DNA of 43,824 bases from Planktomarina sp. GTDB lineage: Bacteria; Pseudomonadota; Alphaproteobacteria; Rhodobacterales; Rhodobacteraceae. The stretch is from positions 1-43,824 of the forward strand of contig JADHLF010000017.1 in the NCBI GenBank assembly GCA_016780825.1, read 5' to 3'. A program made the position numbers and the translations under genes. Below are positions 1-6,164 of this stretch, one piece after another (the first letter of the stretch is position 1; each line of letters opens with the position of its first letter). The notes beneath the pieces were generated by a model. The model was not told where the DNA came from, did no database searches, and saw only the letters and a program-made list of their open reading frames with translations.

Positions 1-122
1 GGGTTTTTCTGATGTTGCGATCTATGGTGCTGGGGTTAAGCGAAACTAATGTGTGTGGGGTGCGCGTCGGGACGCAGATATTTTGACATCAAAATTAGCT
101 ATATAAGGCTTAATAGTAAAGC

Positions 123-199
123 TGGCGTCCCCTGAAGGATTCGAACCCTCGACCTGCCGATTAGAAGTCGGCTGCTCTATCCAGCTGAGCTAAGGAGAC
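123..199 (-). tRNA. tRNA-Arg, anticodon TCT
   Basis: Read on the minus strand this folds as a complete cloverleaf of 77 nt. The acceptor arms GTCTCCT and AGGGGAC pair over 7 bp with one G-U. The anticodon stem GCCGA/TCGGC encloses loop CTTCTAA, which gives anticodon TCT, so it reads AGA. The T arm carries GGTTCGAATCC, and the 3' CCA is encoded (positions 123-125). It stands alone here; no obvious terminator follows it in the 122 bases to the window edge. Confidence 0.97.
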
Positions 200-401
200 G
201 CATGCGGGCTTCCTAATACGCAATGCCAGTTTTATCTAGTAAAAACTTCACTTTCTACAGCGGCTTTTGGCTCTGTGACATCTTGGAACCGCGGCACTTG
301 GCGGGGGCGATATTGGGGGTTCAGGTGGCTGAGGAGGTGACCCTTGATCTACTTGAAAAACTGCTTAACCATGAGGCACTATACTCAAGGAGGTCCTCAA
401 A

Positions 402-479
402 ATGGTAAAAGTCTCTCTTTTCATTGCCGCTGTGGTCGTGCTGTCCGCCTGCGATGTTCCCTTCATTCCGGGAATTTAG
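402..479 (+). CDS. 25-residue lipoprotein-like peptide
   Basis: The frame begins at an ATG preceded by a strong Shine-Dalgarno, AAGGAGGT, at about 388-394. It encodes 25 residues: a lysine at position 3, a hydrophobic stretch and the lipobox LSAC, with the Cys at residue 17. After lipidation only a nine-residue tail would remain, CDVPFIPGI, beginning at that Cys. I infer export by Sec and acylation by Lgt/LspA. I recall similar tiny peptides ending in DVPF(I/V)PGI from other Rhodobacteraceae but cannot check this here. The ribosome binding site, signal peptide and lipobox together make chance unlikely. The function is unknown; it is too short for routine gene callers. Confidence 0.65.
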   Translation: MVKVSLFIAAVVVLSACDVPFIPGI

Positions 480-615
480 GCAAGCCTAGGCGCTTTCTTT
501 ACCCGCCGCTGCGGTCACCTGCGCCTTTGAATGGGGTATTGCCGAAACAGGCTAGACAGATGCATCTGCGGCAGACTAGCGTTGCATAGGTTGAACGCGG
601 ATGAGGAGATCCAAA

Positions 616-807
616 ATGGCGACGTATCGTTGCCGTATTTGCAATATGGGGGTCGATGCCAGTTGCACCGATTGTAAGGAGGCGCTGGTCAATGACAATT
701 TGACCCTGGGAGATGGCACGATTGTGCAGATCTCCAAGTGCCCAAAATGTGAAGGTAAAATCAAGTCACCGATGTGCTGCGGTGCAGATATGAGCTGCTC
801 TATTTAG
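616..807 (+). CDS. Small Cys-rich (zinc-ribbon-like) protein
   Basis: A 63-residue protein whose cysteines fall in pairs: CRIC at residues 6-9, CTDC at 17-20, CPKC near 43-46, CC near 54-55 and a last Cys near the C-terminus. This pattern suggests one or two zinc-binding knuckles or another metal site. No signal peptide or membrane segment is visible, so it is probably cytoplasmic. The start at 616 is preferred because GAGGAG lies 8-10 bases upstream; the in-frame ATG at 601 has no ribosome binding site. It converges on rplP, and the two genes share the terminator between them. I do not recognise a named family. It could bind nucleic acid or buffer metal, but neither is shown. Confidence 0.75.
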   Translation: MATYRCRICNMGVDASCTDCKEALVNDNLTLGDGTIVQISKCPKCEGKIKSPMCCGADMSCSI

Positions 808-852
808 CCAGACGGCGCCTGCATGCGCTCAGATCTTGGGCAATGAGCCAAG

Positions 853-891
853 AAAAAGCCCCCACCGATGTGTCGATGGGGGCTTGTTTTT
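853..891. terminator. Bidirectional rho-independent terminator
   Basis: Arms 857-868 (AGCCCCCACCGA) and 873-884 pair over 12 positions, with one mismatch on plus that becomes a U-G wobble on minus. The loop is TGTG. An A-run (853-857) gives a U tract for minus-strand RNA, and a T-rich run (884-891) does so for plus. It can serve both the ribosomal protein operon ending at 916 and the small Cys-rich gene ending at 807. Confidence 0.85.
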
Positions 892-915
892 CGTACAGGG
901 TAACCTGTCTTGGAT

Positions 916-1329
916 TTACCAGTCCTCGCGCTGAACAACGCGGGTTTTGATTGGCAGTTTCATCGCAGCAAGGCGCAGAGCCTCACGGGCGACGACATCT
1001 GAGACGCCATCAATTTCAAACATAACCCGGCCAGGCTTGACTTTGGCGGACCAAAAATCAACAGAACCTTTACCTTTACCCATCCGAACTTCGGTTGGCT
1101 TTGAGGTTACGGGCAGGTCTGGAAAAATTCGGATCCAAACACGGCCTTGACGTTTCATGTGACGGGTCATGGCACGACGCGCCGCTTCGATCTGGCGCGC
1201 AGTGATGCGCTCAGGTTGCGTCGCTTTCAGGCCGAATGAGCCGAAGTTCAGGGTGCTGCCACCCTTGGCTTCGCCGTGGATCCGGCCTTTGTGCATTTTG
1301 CGGAACTTAGTGCGCTTTGGTTGAAGCAT
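916..1329 (-). CDS. rplP: Large ribosomal subunit protein uL16
   Basis: A 137-residue uL16, the normal length. It starts MLQPKRTKFRKMHKGR and has the conserved stretches KGSVDFWSAKVKPG and FEIDGVSDVVAREALRLAA. The protein binds 23S rRNA near the A-site tRNA elbow and helps shape the peptidyl-transferase region. It is the last gene of the five-gene block, 11 bases after rpsC, and a strong terminator follows. In most bacteria rpmC and rpsQ come next; here they do not, and the next gene is on the opposite strand. Identification is secure. Confidence 0.98.
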   Translation of the reverse strand: MLQPKRTKFRKMHKGRIHGEAKGGSTLNFGSFGLKATQPERITARQIEAARRAMTRHMKRQGRVWIRIFPDLPVTSKPTEVRMGKGKGSVDFWSAKVKPGRVMFEIDGVSDVVAREALRLAAMKLPIKTRVVQREDW

Positions 1330-1340
1330 TGTTCTTCTCC

Positions 1341-2060
1341 TTAGCGGTCGTTGCGGCGATTGCCACCTGCACCACGTGGTGCTGGGCCATCTTGCAATTC
1401 TTGCGATTTACGATCACGCGCGGCTGGATCATGTTCCATGATCTCACCTTTGAAGATCCAAACTTTGATCCCGATGATACCATATGCTGTGAGACCTTCA
1501 GCATGTGCGTAATCAATGTCAGCACGCAGTGTGTGCAGCGGAACGCGGCCTTCACGGTACCATTCGGTACGCGCGATTTCAGCGCCGCCCAAACGACCGG
1601 CAACATTCACACGAATGCCCAAGGCACCCATGCGCATGGCGCTTTGAACCGCACGCTTCATGGCGCGGCGGAAAGACACCCGGCGTTCCAATTGCTGCGC
1701 GATGCTCTCAGCAACCAGGGCTGCATCAAGCTCAGGCTTGCGCACTTCAACGATGTTGAGGTGCAATTCGCTGTCTGTCATTGCGGCCAGTTTGGAGCGC
1801 AGACCTTCGATGTCCGCACCTTTTTTGCCGATGATCACACCTGGACGGGCTGTGTGGATTGTGACGCGGCACTTTTTGTGCGGACGCTCAATGATCACAC
1901 GGCTGACGCCAGATTGCTTACATTCTTCACCAATGAAGTCCCGAATTTTCAGGTCTTCCAACAGCAGGTTGCCATAGTCTTTGGTATCTGCATACCAACG
2001 GCTATCCCATGTACGGTTGATCTGAAGACGCATACCGATTGGATTGACTTTATGTCCCAT
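1341..2060 (-). CDS. rpsC: Small ribosomal subunit protein uS3
   Basis: A 239-residue uS3 that begins MGHKVNPIGMRL and carries an N-terminal KH domain with the loop PGVIIGKKGADIE at about residues 54-66. The C-terminal uS3 domain follows, with RAMKRAVQSAMRMGALGI and EIARTEWYREGRVPL. It sits at the mRNA entry tunnel of the 30S subunit and contributes to helicase activity. The tail after residue 215 is charged and low in complexity (PAPRGAGGNRRNDR). Its ATG overlaps the rplV stop as TAATG, which suggests translational coupling. Confidence 0.98.
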   Translation of the reverse strand: MGHKVNPIGMRLQINRTWDSRWYADTKDYGNLLLEDLKIRDFIGEECKQSGVSRVIIERPHKKCRVTIHTARPGVIIGKKGADIEGLRSKLAAMTDSELHLNIVEVRKPELDAALVAESIAQQLERRVSFRRAMKRAVQSAMRMGALGIRVNVAGRLGGAEIARTEWYREGRVPLHTLRADIDYAHAEGLTAYGIIGIKVWIFKGEIMEHDPAARDRKSQELQDGPAPRGAGGNRRNDR

Positions 2061-2440
2061 TACGCTTGCTCCTCAACCTGGCGAACCAAAATAGTCAGTT
2101 CGGAAAATGGCTTAACGATCTTGCCAAAACGACCGCGCGCCCGAGGACGACCGCGTTTCATGGTCAAGTTTTTACCGACATAGGCTTCTGCCACAACCAG
2201 CTCGTCAACATCCAAATTGTGGTTGTTTTCAGCATTTGCAATTGCAGACTGCAGACATTTCTTCACGTCATCAGCAATACGCTTCTTGGAGAAGGTCAGA
2301 TCTGTCAAAGCATTGTTGACTTTTTTACCGCGGATCATCGCAGCAACCAAGTTCAGCTTTTGCGGGGATGTCCGAAGCATGCGCGCTTTCGCCATTGCTT
2401 CATTGTCAGCCACGCGGCGGGGATTTTTATCCTTGCTCAT
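2060..2440 (-). CDS. rplV: Large ribosomal subunit protein uL22
   Basis: A 126-residue uL22. The core motif KARMLRTSPQKLNLVAAMIRG and the C-terminal beta-hairpin MKRGRPRARGRFGKIVKP, which lines the exit tunnel, are both intact. The N-terminus has the short charged extension MSKDKNPRRVADNEAMA, as in other alphaproteobacteria. The gene follows rpsS after three bases and overlaps rpsC by one base, in the classical S10-operon order. Confidence 0.98.
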   Translation of the reverse strand: MSKDKNPRRVADNEAMAKARMLRTSPQKLNLVAAMIRGKKVNNALTDLTFSKKRIADDVKKCLQSAIANAENNHNLDVDELVVAEAYVGKNLTMKRGRPRARGRFGKIVKPFSELTILVRQVEEQA

Positions 2441-2443
2441 AGC

Positions 2444-2722
2444 TTATTTCCGCTTCGCTTTTTTATCAGCCGTGTGTCCGTAATAGGTACGGGTTGGCGA
2501 AAACTCACCAAACTTCTGGCCAATCATTTCTTCAGTCACACTGACAGGAATATGCTTCCGGCCGTTGTAGACGCCAAAGGTCAAGCCCACAAATTGGGGC
2601 AGAATTGTTGAACGACGCGACCAAATTTTGATAACGTTGTTGCGGTCGCTTTCGCTGGCAGCTTCGGCTTTCTTAAGCACGTAAGCATCCACAAAGGGAC
2701 CTTTCCATACGGAACGAGACAT
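2444..2722 (-). CDS. rpsS: Small ribosomal subunit protein uS19
   Basis: A 92-residue uS19 starting MSRSVWKGPFVDAYVLKK, with the conserved RSTILPQFVGLTFGVYNGRK and FGEFSPTRTYYGHTADKKAK. It sits in the 30S head next to uS13 and contacts 16S rRNA. It lies three bases after rplB and three before rplV, so the block is clearly one transcript. Confidence 0.98.
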   Translation of the reverse strand: MSRSVWKGPFVDAYVLKKAEAASESDRNNVIKIWSRRSTILPQFVGLTFGVYNGRKHIPVSVTEEMIGQKFGEFSPTRTYYGHTADKKAKRK

Positions 2723-2725
2723 CGA

Positions 2726-3568
2726 TTAACGCCCCTTCTTCTTGGCGTGACGCGAGCGAATAATAAGCTTTTGTGACGCTTTGTTTTTGTTGCGCGTGCG
2801 TGCACCTTTGGTCGGCTTGCCCCATGGGGAAACCGGGTGACGACCGCCAGATGTCCGGCCTTCACCACCGCCGTGCGGGTGATCGATCGGGTTCATAACC
2901 ACACCACGAACGGAGGGGCGCACGCCTTTGTGACGCATCCGGCCCGCTTTGCCGAAGTTTTGGTTAGAGTTGTCTGGGTTAGACACAGCACCAACAGTGG
3001 CCATGCATTCTTGACGGACCAACCGCAGTTCACCTGAAGAGAGGCGAATCTGAGCGTAGCCACCATCACGACCAACAAATTGAGCATATGTGCCAGCGGC
3101 GCGTGCAATTTGCCCGCCTTTGCCCGCTTTCAATTCGATGTTGTGGATGATTGTACCAATTGGCATGCCTGAGAAGGGCATTGCGTTGCCGGGTTTGATA
3201 TCGGCTTTTGCAGCGGCGATCACCTTATCACCAACAGCCATGCGCTGAGGGGCTAGGATATAGGCCTGCTCACCATCATCATACTTGATGAGCGCAATAA
3301 ATGCTGTCCGGTTCGGGTCATATTCGATCCGTTCCACAGTTGCTGGAACGTCAAACTTATTCCGTTTGAAGTCCACAATACGGTAAAGGCGTTTTGCCCC
3401 ACCGCCACGACGACGTGATGTGATCCGCCCGGTATTGTTCCGGCCGCCCGATTTTGTCAAACCCTCTGTGAGAGTCTTGACAGGACGTCCTTTCCAAAGC
3501 TCCGAACGGTCGATCAGTACCAGCCCACGCTGGCCCGGCGTCGTCGGTTTATACGACTTGAGTGCCAT
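2726..3568 (-). CDS. rplB: Large ribosomal subunit protein uL2
   Basis: A 280-residue uL2, the family's usual length. It begins MALKSYKPTTPGQRGLVLID, has the 23S-binding region YILAPQRMAVGDKV, and near the C-terminus has MNPIDHPHGGGEGR with the conserved histidine needed for peptidyl transfer. The frame stays open upstream to 3730, but the ATG at 3568 gives the canonical N-terminus, so the longer reading is rejected. This is the first gene of the block. The usual upstream neighbour rplW is absent and a TauE/SafE gene lies there instead, so rplB must have its own promoter; a candidate is listed. Confidence 0.98.
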   Translation of the reverse strand: MALKSYKPTTPGQRGLVLIDRSELWKGRPVKTLTEGLTKSGGRNNTGRITSRRRGGGAKRLYRIVDFKRNKFDVPATVERIEYDPNRTAFIALIKYDDGEQAYILAPQRMAVGDKVIAAAKADIKPGNAMPFSGMPIGTIIHNIELKAGKGGQIARAAGTYAQFVGRDGGYAQIRLSSGELRLVRQECMATVGAVSNPDNSNQNFGKAGRMRHKGVRPSVRGVVMNPIDHPHGGGEGRTSGGRHPVSPWGKPTKGARTRNKNKASQKLIIRSRHAKKKGR

Positions 3569-3593
3569 GCTTTCTGTCTTCCGTTTGCTTCGT

Positions 3594-3687
3594 GCAGCCC
3601 AAAAGGGCTGCTGGTGTTTAGGCCCCCGTAGGTGCCCGATGAATTTGGGTTCCCCCAAACGACACCACCCCAGACGAATCTGGGGTG
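3594..3687 (-). promoter_or_regulatory. rplB leader with two strong hairpins
   Basis: In the minus-strand RNA two perfect hairpins precede rplB. The first spans 3666-3687: CACCCCAGA, loop TTCG, TCTGGGGTG (9 bp). The second spans 3594-3611: GCAGCCC, loop TTTT, GGGCTGC (7 bp), ending 25 bases before the ATG. Neither is followed by a clear U run, so they are not good simple terminators. Ribosomal operons are often autoregulated by a product binding the leader, and these hairpins could serve that role. This is inference; only the pairing is seen. Confidence 0.5.
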
Positions 3688-3701
3688 ACTGACGATGAGG
3701 G

Positions 3702-3730
3702 CTGATAGCAGGGGGCGGGGAGGGAGGCAA
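3702..3730 (-). promoter_or_regulatory. Candidate sigma-70 promoter for the rplB block
   Basis: On the minus strand TTGCCT (3725-3730) and TATCAG (3702-3707) are separated by exactly 17 bases. Transcription would start near 3695, just ahead of the two leader hairpins. The match is moderate, but position and the lack of any upstream ribosomal gene support it. Confidence 0.45.
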
Positions 3731-3793
3731 GAGGGCCAGGGCAAGGTTTTAGGAGCCTTTTGTGCAGCGCCGGTCGGGCAGAATGGCGGGTCC

Positions 3794-4564
3794 TCAAAAG
3801 AAGGCCGCCCCTGCCAGCGGGCTGTCGATGAGGCCGTCCCAGATCAGTTTGATCGATATGATCATCAGGGCCCAGGTGACGAATTTGAAAAACAGTGCTT
3901 CGGGAATTTTTTTGACCCAAAAAACCCCGAGATAGACGGCAAGAGCGGCCGGGAGCATCAAGAAGAGTGAGACAAAGGAGCTTTGCATATTGACCTGTCC
4001 AAGCCAAATATAGGGGATCAATTTGAGGGCGTTGCAATAGGAGAAGGCAATGACCGAAGTGCCAACGAAAACAGATTTTTGCAACTTCAACGGCAGGGTG
4101 AAGATTTGCCAAGGCGGGCCGCCGTTGTGGCTGATGAAACTGGTGAAGCCGGCGATGGTCGTCCAGAACAACCCGCGGCCTGTGTGGATCGGTTTCTTGG
4201 CGGGATCGCCCCTTTGGGTGAGCATGCGCAGGGCAAATACTGCGCCCATCAGGCCAATCAGCATGGTGATCACCCATTCGATGATCAAATGGGCGGTAAC
4301 ACTGCCAATCGCCACCCCCAAAGTCATTCCTACGGCAGCTATTTTTAACACTTGGCGGTTAAAGTCTCGCCGATAGGCGACAAGCGCAAAGGCATCGGAG
4401 ACGATATAGACCGGCAAAAGCAAGCCCGCGGCGGCAATGGGAGACATGTAAAGCGACAGGCTCGGCACGGCCAAGGCCGCCACAACCGGAAGCCCCCCTT
4501 TGCCGAGCCCAACAGCGATTGCCGCCAGGGTCGCGAAAAACCAAAAGCCAAGGCTGTAGTCCAT
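3794..4564 (-). CDS. TauE/SafE family membrane permease
   Basis: A 256-residue, very hydrophobic protein with about seven to eight predicted membrane segments. It has the family features: GLGKGGLPVVAALAVPSLSL in the first third and, mirrored in the second half, a helix break with FTSFISHNGGPPWQIFTLPL. The family exports or takes up small organic and inorganic sulfur anions such as sulfite, sulfoacetate or taurine products, but substrates differ and none can be read from sequence. The gene lies 66 bases after the SDR gene on the same strand, so the two may share a transcript. Nothing else for sulfonate breakdown is nearby. Confidence 0.88.
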   Translation of the reverse strand: MDYSLGFWFFATLAAIAVGLGKGGLPVVAALAVPSLSLYMSPIAAAGLLLPVYIVSDAFALVAYRRDFNRQVLKIAAVGMTLGVAIGSVTAHLIIEWVITMLIGLMGAVFALRMLTQRGDPAKKPIHTGRGLFWTTIAGFTSFISHNGGPPWQIFTLPLKLQKSVFVGTSVIAFSYCNALKLIPYIWLGQVNMQSSFVSLFLMLPAALAVYLGVFWVKKIPEALFFKFVTWALMIISIKLIWDGLIDSPLAGAAFF

Positions 4565-4630
4565 AGATGTTCTTCACTTTACATGATTGGCAGGGGCGCC
4601 AGACCCTGCGGCTTCCCTGCGCATCGGCGC

Positions 4631-5422
4631 CTATACGACCGGGCAGAGCCCGCCATCAAGATTTACGGCCGTACCTGTGATGTATGAGGCCCTTTGTGAA
4701 CTCAAAAAAGCCACGAGATCGGCATATTCTTCAGCCTCTCCCATCCGGCCCATTGGAATTTTCTGTGAGAAATTCTCGTAAATTGAACTCGGATCACCAT
4801 TTTCAGCCCGGCGGATCCACTGCATGGATTTCAAATAGCCAATGCAAATGGCATTGACGCGGATATTGCTGGTGGCAAATTCCTGCGCCAAAGACTTGGT
4901 TAAATTCAACCCCGCCGCGCGCATGACGCTTGTGGGCAGCGCGCCTGCAGCTGGTGCCTTGCCACCGCCAATGCTGGCATTGACAATGGCCCCGCCACCG
5001 CGCGCCGCCATAATCGGAATGGCAAGCCGCGATAAGCGCACGGCGGCCATGACCTTGAGATTGAAATCTGAAAGCCACAGCTCATCCTCCACCGAAGCCA
5101 GACCCATGGCGGCGGATGCCCCGGCATTGTTGACCAAAATGTCGAGGCCGCCGTGCTGGTGCAGAATTTCGGAGATCAGCGCGTCACAGTCATCTGAATC
5201 TGTAACATCCGCGCGCAGTGCCATAACCTGGCCGCCGTTGTTGCCCGAGGCTTGCACCGCGGCTGTGATCTCCTGGGCTGCCTGTTGCGCATGCGCCGCG
5301 CGACGGCCGCAGATCACAACCAAAGCCCCTTCGAGTGCCAACCGATGTGCCGCCGCCCGGCCCAAGCCATCGCTGCCACCGGTTACAAGGCCCACTTTCC
5401 CGCCTAATTCCAAATCGAACAC
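4631..5422 (-). CDS. SDR-family protein lacking the catalytic triad
   Basis: A 263-residue short-chain dehydrogenase/reductase-like protein. The Rossmann fold is normal: TGGSDGLG at residues 14-21, the basic pair R40-R41 that usually favours NADP(H), and NNAG at 98-101. The active site is not normal. Aligned to FabG, the catalytic Ser, Tyr and Lys fall on Ile151, Thr164 and Arg168 in the stretch SIGGGKAPAAGALPTSVMR. The C-terminus (YITGTAVNLDGG) is typical. The start is the GTG at 5422 because AGGAGAG lies just upstream; the longer frame to 5566 has no such signal. It may bind a cofactor without reducing, or use different chemistry. Substrate unknown. Confidence 0.85.
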   Translation of the reverse strand: MFDLELGGKVGLVTGGSDGLGRAAAHRLALEGALVVICGRRAAHAQQAAQEITAAVQASGNNGGQVMALRADVTDSDDCDALISEILHQHGGLDILVNNAGASAAMGLASVEDELWLSDFNLKVMAAVRLSRLAIPIMAARGGGAIVNASIGGGKAPAAGALPTSVMRAAGLNLTKSLAQEFATSNIRVNAICIGYLKSMQWIRRAENGDPSSIYENFSQKIPMGRMGEAEEYADLVAFLSSQRASYITGTAVNLDGGLCPVV

Positions 5423-5766
5423 AGCTCTCTCCTGTTTTTCGCGCAGAGATCTCTCTTGGCGCTTTGATGAAAAGGCTGACCCAATTGCGATGGTAACGCA
5501 AGCGGCGTTGCGGCAGTTTGCTTCCTCCGCGCAAGACCGGTCAATAAAGTCACAGCATGCCGCCACCGGCCACCGGTGGTTTAGCGATTGCGACCAGCTT
5601 TGGATCGGGCCAGCTCTGAATCATCGGGCGTTCGCGGCGGATCAAACACGGCGGCGCAAAGCCCAAACCGCCCGGCGGAACACGGCCGCGGGCGCGCCGG
5701 CGCTTGACTTGGGGCAAGAAGCCCGGCGATACATGATACACTGTGTAAATGGTTTTGGAGTTCGAA
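5423..5766. other. Divergent intergenic region, 344 bases
   Basis: This gap separates the minus-strand SDR gene from the plus-strand lipoprotein gene. A minus-strand frame runs through most of it, but it is rich in Pro, Gly and Arg, has no ribosome binding site and crosses the lipoprotein gene, so I do not call it. A CCACCGGCCACCGGTGG repeat lies near 5563-5579. Apart from the promoter listed for the lipoprotein gene I see nothing definite. Confidence 0.5.
5704..5733 (+). promoter_or_regulatory. Candidate promoter of the small lipoprotein gene
   Basis: TTGACT (5704-5709) and GATACA (5728-5733) are 18 bases apart; a second GATACA follows at 5735-5740. A start near 5740 would give a leader of about 27 bases containing GGAG at 5757-5760. 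Confidence 0.38.
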
Positions 5767-5970
5767 ATGAAAAAAGTGATGGTTTTTGTTGTCTTGGCAA
5801 CCGCTTTGACCGGCTGCCTGCAATCCCAGCCGGTGCCTGCGCCGGAGCCAGCTGTTGAGCCCACAAAGGTGGATCTTCAAAAACTGTTGGATCGATTTGA
5901 TATTTCCGGAGCCTTTGATTGGCTCAACAGCCACCGCGCCGCCAATAAAGACAAGGCAGCTGGCGAATAG
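5767..5970 (+). CDS. Small predicted lipoprotein
   Basis: A 67-residue protein with a classic lipoprotein signal: MKK, a hydrophobic run, then the lipobox LTGC. After the Cys comes a Pro-rich linker (QSQPVPAPEPAVEP) and a short amphipathic segment, VDLQKLLDRFDISGAFDWL, that could be a helix. It would be anchored in the outer or inner membrane facing the periplasm. GGAG sits six bases before the ATG at 5767; the ATG nine codons earlier would put charges before the signal and has no ribosome binding site. Not a family I recognise. It lies 194 bases before smc; no functional link is evident. Confidence 0.8.
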   Translation: MKKVMVFVVLATALTGCLQSQPVPAPEPAVEPTKVDLQKLLDRFDISGAFDWLNSHRAANKDKAAGE

Positions 5971-6164
5971 GAGCGCCAATTTTTCGAATACAGCAATCGC
6001 TCCCAAGTGGCCCCGTTGCCCGCAGATAACCCGCAGATGCGCCGTCAGGCGTCAATATATTGTGGATAAGTCGTCCGAACCCACAGGATAAGGGCTGTTG
6101 GCGTTGACTCCGCCCCCAACGCTTCGGCACAGTCAAGCCAGAAGAATCACGAGGGCATGTTTCG

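Noticed and set aside
1317..2183. A 288-codon plus-strand frame opposite rpsC and rplV
   Set aside because: It is the antisense of well-conserved ribosomal protein genes; the translation is Cys-, His- and Phe-rich and resembles nothing.
5550..5864. A 104-codon minus-strand frame between the SDR and lipoprotein genes
   Set aside because: It crosses the lipoprotein coding sequence, lacks a ribosome binding site and has a low-complexity Arg/Pro/Gly composition.
6061..6069. A perfect DnaA-box sequence (TGTGGATAA on plus) before smc
   Set aside because: It is a single nine-base match, with no cluster of boxes and no origin-type neighbours; one such match in a window of this size is expected by chance.
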